Shown piece after piece: positions 11,841-23,841 of a stretch of DNA of 64,000 nt. This DNA comes from Pseudoscleropodium purum. Lineage: Eukaryota; Streptophyta; Bryopsida; Hypnales; Brachytheciaceae. The stretch lies in the NCBI GenBank assembly GCA_963969395.1, contig OZ017798.1, forward strand, positions 19,336,173-19,400,172, in the 5' to 3' direction. Below the pieces are notes generated by a model, which was not told the DNA's origin, made no database searches, and worked only from the letters and a program-made list of their open reading frames with translations. The translations under genes were made by a program, and so were the position numbers. Each line of letters begins with the position of its first letter. Position 1 is the first letter of the stretch.

Positions 11841-11879
11841 GTAGGTTCTACCCAATGAAAACTTAGTGTTTTATGTTGT

Positions 11880-11902
11880 AGTTTTAGCGCGGATTGCACT
11901 AA
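11880..11902. repeat. GC palindrome copy 10
   Basis: Reads TTTTAGCGCGGATTGCACTA in the core. It is a decayed copy with several mismatches in the right arm, between the coiled-coil segment and the FCP1-like segment. Confidence 0.65.
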
Positions 11903-12079
11903 TCTGTATCGTAGAAGAGTACTTGTAGTTTTCATTTCAGATACAGTGCTCATTTTTTATGTACTTCTAGTTTGAATAGCATCAACCAAAGTGGACGCAT
12001 TTTCCAAATTGTAAATCTGTTGTTTACGACAGTGTAATATATCACTTACATGTATTCTTGCCTCCACTTGAAATCGCAG

Positions 12080-13247
12080 GCCTTCTAAATCTTAGAGAAT
12101 CGCTTCCAGAGTCTGAGTATCCTGTCGATCACTGTCAGTTGCCAGCGGAATCATCCCTCCCGATTGAGGACGCTGAACCTTTGAATCATCCCTTGTCTTT
12201 GGAAATCGGTGATGACATTGCATTGTGGGATCATTCGCTAACGCGTCGTGAAGGACATGAGAAGCCTTCACATTCTCAAGTACCGAAGGTATGACGGTTC
12301 TCTCATCTTCTCATGACTTCATTAGACACAGTCAGTCATGGTTTTGCCGGTCTTGTGGCATACTTTCCTGGTTGATTTTACGTGGTTCCCCATCTCGGCC
12401 AGTTTCACGATCGTAACTGGCCTCAAACTCCTACGTTTCTTATCAGGAATCCGATCCTATACTAGCTCGTGAGGAGGAATCCAAGGGAGTGCGCCGTTCA
12501 TTGAGGTCGGGGGTGGCAGACAAGTGGATTAACGTCGTCCTAGACCTCAATGGCGTTCTATCCCTCTGCGAGGATTGGAAGTCAAAGGGGTCAAGGTTGC
12601 AATTTAACTGGGACTCAGAGCCTCACTCTGCCATAGTGGCTGCAATAGTTGGGCCCAAAGCCGTCTACGTCTGTCTAGATTGCGCTCACTTCTTGAAGGA
12701 GTTAGAGAAAATAGTAATCATCTCCGTGTGGAACTCCATGAAAAAGTCTACCATGGAGGAAATCTGTGCATACCTTTTCCGAGAAGGAAGCCTCCCCTTC
12801 CTAGTTCTTGGGCATGACTCATGTAAGACGGTCAAGTGCAAGGATAAGTTCGGAAGGATGACCACTTATAAGGAACCTAGATCCAATAAGGACTTGTTCC
12901 TCAAAAATGTTGAATTCCTCACTGTTGGCTTCCAGGGATCCTTCTTGCTGGATAATACAATCATAGTCGACGATAGTCCTCGCAAGCATGTCATGAATAG
13001 CCCAGAGAATGTCATATTAGTGGATCCTTGGAGTAATCGAGGGAATGGTGACAAGGATACATTTCTTCTAGGGGTCCTACTTCCCTGGTTCCGACAATTG
13101 CACGGCAACCGGGACGTAGGGCTCAAGTCCTTCCGCCAAAATGTAAAATGGAAGATTGGAAAAAGAATGTTGTGCGAGGAGAGGGGTCGTCGAAAGTACG
13201 ACAAACTGATGGCACTGGTCTGGGGGTCACCTAGCGTTCTTAATTAG
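12080..13247 (+). CDS. FCP1/HAD-like phosphatase-fold protein segment
   Basis: Two exons are supported: 12080-12288 (acceptor AATCGCAG, donor CCGAAG|GTATGA) and 12447-13247 (acceptor CTTATCAG), joined in phase 0. The second holds an FCP1/NLI-interacting-factor homology domain. Motif I VVLDLNGVL lies near 12535-12561. A VIISVWNSMKK strand carries the motif II serine near 12715. IIVDDSPRK near 12960-12985 carries the two acidic residues of the C-terminal motif. In active FCP1/SCP enzymes motif I is DxDGT/V. Here the second Asp is Asn, so phosphatase activity may be weak or lost, although plant relatives with Asn at this site exist as a family. It ends at TAG 13245-13247. It could be the 3' part of the ParB-like unit or a separate gene, and the start is not defined. 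Confidence 0.55.
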
Positions 13248-13339
13248 TGTTGTTTCCCGAGGTATGCAGCTCATTTTTATTTCGGCAATTATGCTGCATG
13301 TGCAGCAGTTATCAAGTCATATGTTTGCGGCAGTTGCAC

Positions 13340-13359
13340 TTCAGCGCGGGTCGCGCTAA
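13340..13359. repeat. GC palindrome copy 11
   Basis: Reads TTCAGCGCGGGTCGCGCTAA. It is the last copy in the window, about 90 bp after the FCP1-like stop codon. Confidence 0.85.
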
Positions 13360-13510
13360 TGTGTAGCATGTTATAATCTTCGTTTCAGTAGTCCGGAGTC
13401 TCTTTGTTCATGTGTTACTAGAAGTGGCATGCTTTTAGGTGTTTGTAGTGATTTTGGGTGATGCAACTGTGGAGTGTTTCTCATGCTAATTTGGTTTTCA
13501 TTTCTATTAG

Positions 13511-14152
13511 ATGCAGAATATCCTGAGCGAAACTAGGCTCAATGTGGACATGCCTTGTCAAGCGTCGGAGGACTCCATCCTTGACTATGGACAGTACGTT
13601 ATTCTCAGTACATGAAATTTCCTTTGCTCGGCGCCTACGCTGAATTCGTCCATGGACTTCTCCGTCAAGAACATTAAGGACGGAGTGGTAAATAGTCCTC
13701 CCAACAAGAAGGTGCGCCTGCCCGTGTCGTGCTCGCCGTCTCCATTGCGTTCTAGGGAGGTTTGGGAGAAGTCAATGTCGCCAATTGTTTCGGAGAAAGG
13801 GACGCAAAGGAAGCTGTATGAAGATGCTAATTATTTGGTATCCACACCAGAAGTAAAAAAATCTGTGCCTGTTGGACAACATCCAAGAAATGATGCTCTC
13901 CCTATTGTTGCGCTCGCACTCTCATGTTGCTATGCTCAAACTCAGGCAGGAAGACTAAAGAGGAAAGTCCTTAAGCCATCAAGTAGTCATTCGTCGACTC
14001 GTACTTGGGACGCGTGGGAGGAGAGGTCGTTAAGAGCACAGAGGTGGGAATTCATTCGACAGTGTGGGACAATCAATAAGGGAGGGTATAGTTGCAGACC
14101 GGAAATTCTGAAGGCCTTGGAGAAGATGAAGAATTCATCTCGTAGTTGTTAG
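13511..14152 (+). CDS. Hypothetical basic protein, exon(s) at the end of the block
   Basis: A short exon-like segment starts with ATG at 13511 after a TTTCTATTAG acceptor-like site and could end at a GT after 13593. A longer frame from ATG 13652 to the stop at 14150-14152 encodes 166 residues rich in Ser, Lys and Arg, with no recognisable domain. It lies in the same orientation as the ParB/FCP1-like block and shares its mixed codon use, unlike the AT-rich DNA that follows. How the two pieces join is not clear. It may be the last exon of the block or a separate small gene. Confidence 0.3.
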
Positions 14153-14600
14153 GTCTTGATTCTAGATGTAAAAAAACATTTTGGATGGATTCATCCTAGA
14201 GTTACATTTGTAAGTATTGAAGTAATTCTATTAATAGTAATACGTGCCTCATAAATGCATGGTATTTCTGAAATCTTTATGTGCGCACTTGTTTTGAATG
14301 TCATGGCATTGAATTCCTAGGTGATTGAAGGCCTAGAGGCCTCTTTGTTTGTCACTTGTGCGCGTCAAAAGTTGCAAAGTTTTGGAATAAAGACTCTCAT
14401 TTCCTTGGAAAACTCCCAAAATAGTGAATATAATGTTAAATTAGAAATGTAATTTAATACATGAAATGAATATTTTGAGAACAATAAAAGATTCAAAATA
14501 CTAGTTCTATGAATTCTTTTATTATATGTTGGCGTTTGCCCGTCCGCCAAGTGGACGAGTGGACAGCTAATATGACGCTGAAAACGCATTTGCTGCGACC

Positions 14601-14738
14601 TTTTTTGTCATTTGCGATCTAAGTTTTTGGAGTTTGGGGGCGTGTAATATACCCCTAGAAAGGTATTTGTGAGACCTTTTCAATGGTATATTACATGCCT
14701 CAAAATTCCAAAAATTGAGGCTGCAAATGACAAAAGAA
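14601..14738. mobile_element. Foldback (hairpin) element
   Basis: The left arm (14601-14651, starting TTTTTTGTCATTTGC) and right arm (14686-14738, ending GCAAATGACAAAAGAA) are imperfect inverted repeats of about 50 bp. A small inner stem (AAAGGT...ACCTTTT) lies between them. GC-rich flanks at 14.53-14.58 and 14.77-14.89 kb carry GTCCGCC/GGACG words like those of the hAT-like MITEs, so this may be the core of a larger element whose ends I could not fix. Confidence 0.6.
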
Positions 14739-15099
14739 GTTTTTTGTTGGTTTCATTGGCATCCATTGTTTGCCATCCGCCCATTCGTTATCTCTCAAGC
14801 CATCCACTGTCCGCCCGATCGCCCATCTGCCCGCCCAATGGACAATGACTAGACAGTGCTCGTCCGCATCTGCAACGTCCACTGAAACAAGACATCCGAT
14901 TTTTGGACGCGATTTTCAAAAAAATGAACATTCGAGACAACCTTGGCAAATATGGTTTGAAGAGGTGCAAACATTGTCACCCGAATGGATCTACTTCTTT
15001 GGTCTATACCAAGAAGTTTATTACTAAATTGATGTCACCCTAGGAAACATAGCATCATGTTGTCAAAAGTTTATTTATCCCTCATTGCCAAAGTTCCAT

Positions 15100-16047
15100 T
15101 TGGGTTCAAAAACATCACTGCTTTTGAAGTGATATAGATCTAAATGTCACTAAGTTATAGAGATCATAATTGTACAATCTTATAGTGAACTTGATGTGAA
15201 TCAAATTTGAAGTCATTTGACCATATAGATTGCAAGATTATAATGTTTTAGTGTTGAAAAAAGATGCTGAAATTTTTCTAGAAACACATGTGGAGGTGAA
15301 ATTTGATTTCTAAACCTACTCAAATGAAAAAAATTGAAACCATAAAGTGATTCAAAATGAGCATATAAATACATTGGTGAAAAAAAGATATCATTGGATT
15401 GTCTCATTGTATTTGAAATGGCTTGCAAATGTCAAAAAATAGGCAAGAAAAGTTGTAGAAAACACATAGGAGGCTGAACCTCCTCCTACTAAAATGCATC
15501 TCAGTCACTCTCAACTTTTTGGATTTTTATGAAATTTTAGACACAAAAACTAGACTAATATGTGCAACTTTTTAAAAAAACTATTGGAAACATTCTATGG
15601 AAAAGAAACAAGTCACGGAAGTTTACTTTAATCCAAAAATGTTGGGATTTTAAACTTTGAATTGCTTCTAAACATTCAAAGAAACTTGGATTGACATGAA
15701 AATTTTACCACAATACTAGACTAAAAGGAAAACATAGGAAAACAAATTTTATTGAAAGCAAACATTGGATGAAGGAGATACAACCCCCCCCCCACCCCAC
15801 CCCGAAAGTTGTAGCTATCAAATGTAGTTTGGTGGACTCAAATTGAACATGTAAACTTTGATTGGCTTACGATTAATTTGTACATCTTGGATTGATATGC
15901 TCTTACCATACAAACTAGAAGAAAGAATACAAATTCTCCAAGAATATTTATTGAATTTGGACATTGGATGCAAAAGTTACAGTACTTTGGATTGAATTTG
16001 AAACTATGTGAGGACACTTTTGGTCCCCTTCAATAATGAGGGGTAAA
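15100..16047 (+). repeat. Dispersed repeat family 1, copy A
   Basis: It is collinear with 45357-46028 in the same orientation. Shared words include GATCTAAATGTCACTAAGTT, ACATTCAAA with AACTTGGATTGACATGAA, and GAAGGAGATACAA. Both copies end near GATGAGGGG-type sequence. The copies are clearly diverged and this one is about 275 bp longer. No coding capacity is visible, so the parent element type is unknown. Confidence 0.7.
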
Positions 16048-19000
16048 CCCTATAAAAATGTGTTGATCTCCACTAAAATCATCATTTTCCAATACTGTGG
16101 GGATCAATTACTTAAAAAAATAAAAAAATACTCATTCAAAGTCAAACTAATGTAGAAGATGTTCCATTTTCACAACAAAATTCTTAGGATGAATAGTTGT
16201 ACTTTTATCCTATACAAAAGAATTTGTTGTCATCTATTGCACACTTAGTATCTACAACAACCTTATAGAGTTAAGGGGCTAGTACTTTGAAAAAAAAGAA
16301 AATCACATACCAAAGGGCAACTCACAATAAAATAGGAGGTACTAATTTCTATCCATGTTCTAAAAATTGCTCCTACAAGTGTACCATGATTAGTCACTAT
16401 AGGAATTAAAATGGTCCATTGATGAATTGGTGTCAAATTGGGATTTTTATTGCACAATTTTAGGAATGGTTGGGGATTAAGTTTGATTTGAAAGTAGACA
16501 AAATTTCAATGCACATAATGTGGAGCTATGAGTGGTGGGAGACTTTATGTCATTCTAGGCAATTGTATGCACCATATTGTTACAGTTTAAGGTTAGTAAA
16601 ATTTCATATTTGGACCTTAATTGCACCATTAAAAGACAATTGTTTGACATTTCATGATTGAACCTATGGATTCAAATAGCATCCTACCACTATGATCTTT
16701 AAAAAATCATATTTAATTTATTTTAATTCTAAAAATTATGAATCAAATTGTGATGGATGTGTCTCCCTTTCATCATTCTTAGAAAATTTGCTAACAAATG
16801 CTTTGATCAACAGAGCAAAATGTCTTAAGTCAAAATGCTCTTAAATGGATAGTTTTTGCACCTCCTATCTTACGAAGGTAGGCACTTTTTTAACTTTTCT
16901 AATCCATAAGAAGGGACTACTTGCTTTTTAAAGTGTAGGTTATAAGATCATAGTAGGAAAAAAACATTGTGAAGAACAAAACAATATAAATTTTTATATC
17001 AATCATAATAATTTCAAGCACCCAAAAGTCATTTTAAGAATCTATTATAAGAAAACTTTCTCAAATAAGGGGTATCAATTGGATCCCCTAGGTGTTTTTT
17101 TCAATTAATAACATCAAGTATTCTTAATTCATAATTATTTTTTAACAAGATTCTTTTAATAATTTCAATTATGGCAAGCAGTTACTGCTTCTTTTTAGTG
17201 GATAGTGACAAATTGTGTCAAAATTGAAAAACAATAAGTGAATTACAAAAAGGGGGACACATGTCATTTTTTCATTGGTTGTAAACTTCTTAGATAAAAT
17301 TTGGAAGGGGTACATTCTCTACCTTGGAACCTTTTCTTTGCCATCCTTTGTATGAATTGGGTCATCTTATTGATGCTTGCTATAGCTTTTGCAAAATGTT
17401 GAGACAAAATGTTGCAAAAAAAGAATGAAAAATTCCATTCTATTGCCAAGAGCTCACAACATTGAACCATGAATCACCCACATGTTCTGCTAGCAAGAGT
17501 GAGAGCAATGGATGTGAGCATTTTGCATCTAAGATTATGCCAACTACATAAATATTTTACAACAATATCTTGTTAGAATACACAATCCCTATTTCTTCAA
17601 GTAAGAAAGTTGTTGAGCAAGTGCAAGAAGTAGCACAATCCAATGTAAATTTAAGGAAGAAACAAAGTGTTTGAGATGAGCCCTAAGAGTGGAGAATACA
17701 CAAGAAATTACATAAGATGAGCACGTAATTGCATGTGAAATACCTATATGTGAGAGTGAATGGAGTTGCATTGAACTGAAGAAATCCTAAACAAAAAATG
17801 ACTAAGCCAAATTAAAAATTTTGAAAGCAATTAATGAGAATGATTTGAAAAATCAATCCACTTTTTTTATTTGTGCTTTACCCTCACATCATCTTCAGTA
17901 ATGGCAAAGCCATCGTCAAACAAATTAGGTCACTAATCATTTTATTCAAATATCTTAATGATTTTAGCAATTGAAATCCTAAACTAACAATTTCAAAAAA
18001 ATTCAGACACCAAACTCACACTTATCAATTCCAAAATGAAATCCTACTCTCTTAGAGCAAAGAGGCAAATCCTAAAAATTCTAAATAGAAAACGAATAAA
18101 ATCAAAATAAGAAGCTTCTTTTGTTCAATAGTGGCAGAGCTTATATTATTCCTCAACAAACCCCAAGATGCTCCAAAATCAGTTTCAGTGATCAATGATC
18201 TCAGCAGCTTAAACCACATCACTCGTACTTGTGAAGCACCTCTAATGCAATGCAAACGTTGACTGTATACAAGTAAATGTTTGTATGTTAGTGAGGGTGG
18301 CTAATCATTGGCAGAGATAAATCAACACAAAGAAGAACCAACACTGAACCACCTCCAAAGACAACAAAAACCTCAGAGCTCGCGGTGGAAGATCCCTAGA
18401 GCCCGTAGTGGAAGATCAATGCTTCCGATATAGCAAATCTTAACCATAACAAATCCTAACCCAAGATTGTGAGCCCATCCAATAGCTCTCCTTTTTCAGA
18501 ACTGGCGACCCATCCACGACTTGTAAAGGCCTAAAAGTTCATTCAATCTTGATGAATGGTCTTGATCCACTGCCTTTTTTGGAAGCAGATCAATGGTGCT
18601 CTTTTTTCCACCAATAAAATCAACAACCCATGTTATTTGGTAGGGGTGCGGGGCACACAAGGTTGGTATGCCTCTTTACAGTAGATAGTTATGAGATTTC
18701 ATTGTTGCATTTACTACATTCAATTGTTCATGCCCTAGAATTTGTATATTAGTATTGATGACCATTTCATTGTTGTTTAAGTAATCTAACTCTTTTAATG
18801 AAGCATTCAATCAATTGGCATTTAGGTTGTCTATATTTCAAGAATGAAATTCATTGACTACCTTCACAAAGTTGAAACTAGATAGTAATAGTATCATGGA
18901 CACATGCATAGACATTGCGAACCTTGATCACATTGTCATTCTTGCGAAACTTGCTATATATCAAAAGTGCTTGAAATGAACTCTATCATAAAAAATGATT

Positions 19001-19520
19001 TAGTAAAATCAGATTTTAATAGAAAAGATCTCACTTTCAAGATTTCATTGTTCCCTATGTAACATGAAGTGGAACACATACTACTAGAATTGGGCTTTTT
19101 AGACAAGATATTGAAATTTATTAGAAATCTTAGCCCTAGCTCTCCATTATAAAAGTTTTATTAGCTAAAGCTCTTTTTTTTAAAAGAGGCAGTGACCATT
19201 AAAAGAAAAAAATTTGGAGAGAAAAAAACAAACAAACAATTAGACCCAAGTGACGAGTCTAGTCAACCTAGGAGGCAAATTAAAGGAGAGGTGCCACTCT
19301 AGTTTGTGGAAGGTGCCAAAGCAAAACAACTAAAGCTCTTTCAACTCAATAAACATTATAATAAATTATTAAATCTAAAGTATTTAGCTAATTTTGGTCT
19401 TCCCAAAACAATCCCATGCATATTATACAAGAGTTACTACCTTGGAAATTGCATTTTGCTTAATCTGGTAACAAAGCTACTAATTGTAGAGCAAGAATCA
19501 CAAGATTTGAGGCCCCTTAA

Positions 19521-19772
19521 CAAGGTTGACAAATCAGTATGTCCGCCCCAAAATAGCGTCCATAACCCAAACGTCCAGACGTCCGTCCTCACAGATGCCA
19601 ATGGACACAGCGTCCCTCCCGCCGTCGGAAGGCGGACGGGCGGGGCGAACGGGGCGGACAGGGCGGGGCGGACAGGCGGATGGGGGGACAGGCAAACGGG
19701 GCGGACGGCGTCCGCGAATGTCAGCAGACGCTGCGGACACAGCATCCGCGTTCAGACGTCTTGTCAACCCTG
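19521..19772 (+). mobile_element. hAT-like non-autonomous element (MITE), copy B
   Basis: The ends CAAGGTTGAC and GTCAACCCTG are inverted repeats. The flanking CCCCTTAA at 19513-19520 and 19773-19780 is a perfect 8-bp target-site duplication, diagnostic of hAT-type insertion. The interior is GC-rich (GGCGGACGGGCGGGGCG words) and collinear with copy A at 5681-5901, including the CCCAAAATAGCGTCCAT and GAATGTCAGCAGAC words. Confidence 0.85.
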
Positions 19773-20659
19773 CCCCTTAATGCAAAAAATCTATCAAAAT
19801 CTCAGTAAGTCATGTACTCCCTCTATCCTACTAAAAACCTTCGAATTTCTTTTTCATGAGGAATTAAGTGTATTTTAATTTTTTGCATTAGAGATGCATG
19901 CAATAACAAAGTAGTATCACATCCTCTAGATCTCTACAAAATTTACATTTGAGGCACAACCATTTACTCATTTGAAATCTAGGCCATTTCTATCATATTT
20001 GAGTTATGCACTAAAAGTTATGCACAATATACAAGTAATGAAAAATGCAAGAAAATAGATACTTTTGAATTTGATTTTAGAAAATAGTAAAAAGATTCAA
20101 ATAATTCATAGAAAAAGATTCACTTTTCCTAACTTGAAGATGCTCCTTTTCAACCATTTTTTATTTTTCGCAAATAAATGTTGTATTCACTACACATGTA
20201 CCTAGATAGTGCAATTTGAGCACATGTAGAAGATGGACAATTTTTAGAAAATCTCTCATAGATTTGTGTAACTTTGGTATAATTCCTTGTATTCCAATTT
20301 TGACTTTCAAAATTGTATTCTTGGGTTGGAAATAATAATAATCCACCCTGAAATAACTAAGATTGACATTTAATTGGGGGAAATTTAAAAATAGTAAATA
20401 AAATTAAAAATATTAAAAAAATAGTGAATGTCTAAAACTAATACATGTATCTTTACTTCAAATTTTATAAAAAATCAAATATATGATGCAAAAGTTATGA
20501 GTTAAGAATCACTTATCTGAGACCAAAGGGACACAAAATAGGACAAGTATTTCTTGCAACAACCCCATGATATCAATTTTTTGCATTACATTTCTTAAAA
20601 AATAATTTTTTGGATGTACAAAAATAGTATGCCATACAAATTTTAAGAAGAAAAGTAGC

Positions 20660-20860
20660 TTTCACTAAAAGAAAATTACATTGGAAACCATAAAAACATG
20701 TGACATTGGTTTTGTGAATTTCAAGTTTCAACACAAAATTCTGCGTTGGAATGGCAATCCATTGCAAAATTTTGCGTTGGAAACTAGGAACTCAACAAAA
20801 CCAATGTCACGCATTTTTATGGTTTCCAACACAATTTTCTTCTAGTTTTTGAAAGTGAAA
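20660..20860. mobile_element. Foldback MITE, ~200 bp
   Basis: The two arms of about 90 bp are inverted repeats around a centre near 20758. The left arm has TTTCACTAAAAGAAAATTAC, then TTGGAAACCATAAAAA and GTGACATTGGTTTTGT. The right arm is its imperfect reverse complement (ACAAAACCAATGTCAC, TTTTTATGGTTTCCAA, ending GAAAGTGAAA). A transcript of it would fold into a long hairpin. No target duplication was fixed. Confidence 0.8.
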
Positions 20861-21835
20861 AAGTGAAATAAAAGTATTTGTGCAATGCTCCAATGCCCAA
20901 AGTGTTCTATAACTCATCAACCTATTGGCTTTGTGTTATTGTTACAACCAGTTGTATGCCATTTGTATCTCATTTTTACTAACTGAACAAAGAATGGTAT
21001 GCTCCCAATCTTGAAAAGGAGATTTTGATTATCTTATTCCTTAAAACCAATAATATTCTCCCCATCTATGCTAGGCACTTCGTAATTGAAGGCTTTTACA
21101 ATTATATTTGCATACCACAATGTTGGTAATATTTAGTTGGATGTGTTTTAGATAAATTGAGCACAAGTCATTGCACGTCAACTACTAGGTTTGCAATATT
21201 TAGAGAATTTTTAGCTTATGGTATCAAGAATTCACTGGATTTCTACTTCTACTAGGCTTTTTGTATTCTAAATTATCTTTTATAGATCCATTTTTTACTT
21301 CATAATATAGAATGGTATGGCATAGTGAGGGTAGATTTCAACTAGATTTGACCCAATTATCTTGAAAGTTTTGAAGATGTTCTTGGTACAAATATCTTTG
21401 AATTTAATCTCAATCTTTGAGGATTTTTTGCTACTCTCAAGGCTTTGGAACCTGTAAATTTGAAGATATGAACATAATCCTAATCTACAACTTCCATAGT
21501 TAAGAGAAAAAATTGAATTCACATAATGAATCTCATTAAGTGATCTAGCCAAAATACAATAGATATGATACTTTAGATTAAAGTCTCTATTGGATAAATA
21601 GTCATCTAGCCAAAATCATATAAAATGAAGTTAATCCTAGTTTAAATGGCTTTCATCATCAAGGACAATAACATTTGTTTAATAAGTACAATGATCCTAT
21701 TCATGTAAAATTTGGTCTTGTTTGAATAATTATTTTTCACAATATGAACAAGCATAGTAATCAATTAATATCATTAAATCTTTAACAACTATGGATTATA
21801 GAAAACACCCACTCCTAATTAAAAACCCAATGAAG

Positions 21836-22456
21836 GGGCAATGGTCGGCTTGGGGTATCCCTCTTTAGACACACTAATTTAGTTATTTTTGTTGAAAGCC
21901 TCCAATGTTTGTCTAATTTGTTCATTTTGATCAAGTAAGAAGATCCTAAAATTCAAAAAAAAATTTGTGCACCTCAACAACATCAAGATGTATATTCATA
22001 TTGAGTTTTTAAGGAAAAAAACTAAATTTGTGAATCTTTTCATAGATGTGAGAAAACCCACTAAATTTTGGAAATTGCAACCTCTATAGTGCACAATTTT
22101 GAAAATGTTTTTTTAATAAAATTAATTATTTTATGTATTGGACCACTTTATGTAAGTCACATCCAAAAATAATATTAAAAAAAAATTATTTGGTATTCCA
22201 AATGCTTGTTTTCAAGAATTTTCTGTGTTTAGGACAACACTAATTTTTTTCACTAAAAAATTCATTAAAAAATTATAAATTCTTTTTTTGTGTTGAGTTT
22301 TTTTTTCTTGATACATTATAAGTTCAGGCATTTAAAACCACATTTTGTGAAACCATAATTTATTGCATTTAAAGGATGAAGTTGTTTGACACACTACAGT
22401 AGATTGACATTATTGTTAAGACAATGTTTTTGGGTACCCCAAGCCGACCATTACCC
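21836..22456. mobile_element. Non-autonomous TIR element, ~620 bp
   Basis: The left end GGGCAATGGTCGGCTTGGGG and the right end CCCCAAGCCGACCATTACCC are inverted repeats of about 22 bp with one or two mismatches. The interior is AT-rich and non-coding. At the right border a 17-bp segment (CGACCATTACCCGAAGG) is tandemly duplicated, so the terminus and any target duplication are blurred. Confidence 0.7.
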
Positions 22457-23841
22457 GAAGGCGACCATTACCCGAAGGCAAACTTATGAATATGAATGAA
22501 AGGATTGGAAATCACATTGATGTCCAAAACATTGATTTTAGGATTTCTAGCAACTAACAGATTAGACATGGCTTCAACATACAAGATGTCAACTATGTTT
22601 GTTTTAGATTCAAAGTACATTCCTACTTCCAAAGATGGTGAGATCTTTGACACCTTCAAGATGAGTAGATAGAAGTCAAAATAACCCTTCTCTATAACAT
22701 CATGCAAATAAATGATGTCAAATATCATCTCTTGGAATATATACAATTTGGAATTTGAAGCAATTGAAATTAAAACAATTGAAATTAAAAGAATCAAAAC
22801 CAGAACAAGGTAATATCCTCTTCTTTTACAAAAGGGAATTTCAATAAGAGAACAATTTCCACATAATCTATTTAAGTCAAAATAATTCCTACAAGATTTC
22901 ATAATACAAATTAGTTCAAATATATTTTGAAAAACATAATTCAAATGAGGCCAAACTTTGTATCACCACATTTATATGTGATAGCCAAGAAAAATTTAAA
23001 AATCAAATTGAAGCACTCTCCATATGACTTGCTTAAAAGTGTTACTCTTGATTCTTCAAGCATTACTCTAAATTATGCGTAAAATTGCTTTGGCATAGAA
23101 TTTCAATATAAAAGAATATGGAAAGGAAAAGAATTCTCTCAATTTCTTGTAAAGGGTTCAAAAATCACATTTTTAGCTTCTCAATGAGCATACTAAAAAA
23201 AATATAACTAAACAAAGAGAATCACAATAAAAAAATATTCAACAACATAGATCAAGTTTTCACAATTGGAAATAAAATCTAAATTTTATAAACTAATCAT
23301 TTGGAAATCTAATGAAATTGAAACTAAATCAAAGCACAAAATCAAAGACCATGGACAACAAAAGTTGCAAATTGATAAGAAGAGGACATACCGCATCAAG
23401 GAAACTACTTTTTGTGCATATTAAGTAGTGTTAGCACTGTTTGCCCGCCCTCGCATTAGAGAAGCCATGACTCACAATGTTGGTGCAAAATTTTGATGAA
23501 AACAAGTGATTTCAAGTGGCAATAGGTGGAAGGGATTAAGTATGTGAATTACATACCATTCCGTAGTGAGGTGCTCGAGCTATGGTGAAGGATTCTTCAA
23601 TCTTGGGATAACCAACCCTATCAAGTCTACAACTCTATATCTTATTTTGAGATGGTCATGATCTCAAATTGAATGCCCACTAATTAATTCCTAAATGACC
23701 AATCAAATACATTGTTGGTCTCAATAAATGTCATATTGGAGTTAATGACAATTTTCTTCATAGTCATACATAGAAAACAAGAAAGTTCAAAAGCCTTGAT
23801 TGCTAGTATCTTCAAATAATTGAGAACACTCAAATGTTCCT

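Larger units (their letters stand above)
14160..19510. other. AT-rich intergenic region with repeats
   Basis: No conserved coding segment was found. The region contains the foldback element at 14.6 kb, GC-rich GTCC/GGAC words at 14.53-14.89 kb, and a diverged dispersed repeat at about 15.1-16.05 kb. A C-rich run lies near 15785-15805. The remaining open frames are short and of low complexity. Confidence 0.55.
19790..23830. other. AT-rich intergenic region with MITEs
   Basis: No supported gene. It contains the foldback element at 20.66-20.86 kb and a TIR element at 21.84-22.46 kb. The 158-codon minus frame at 22468-22944 is Ile/Leu-rich and without motifs. Confidence 0.5.

Noticed and set aside
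15783..15805. Poly-C run
   Set aside because: Low-complexity tract only; not telomeric and not part of a recognisable element.
22468..22944. 158-codon minus-strand frame downstream of the PP2C-like gene
   Set aside because: Ile/Leu/Tyr/Asn-rich composition expected of AT-rich DNA, no motif, no splice link to the neighbouring gene.
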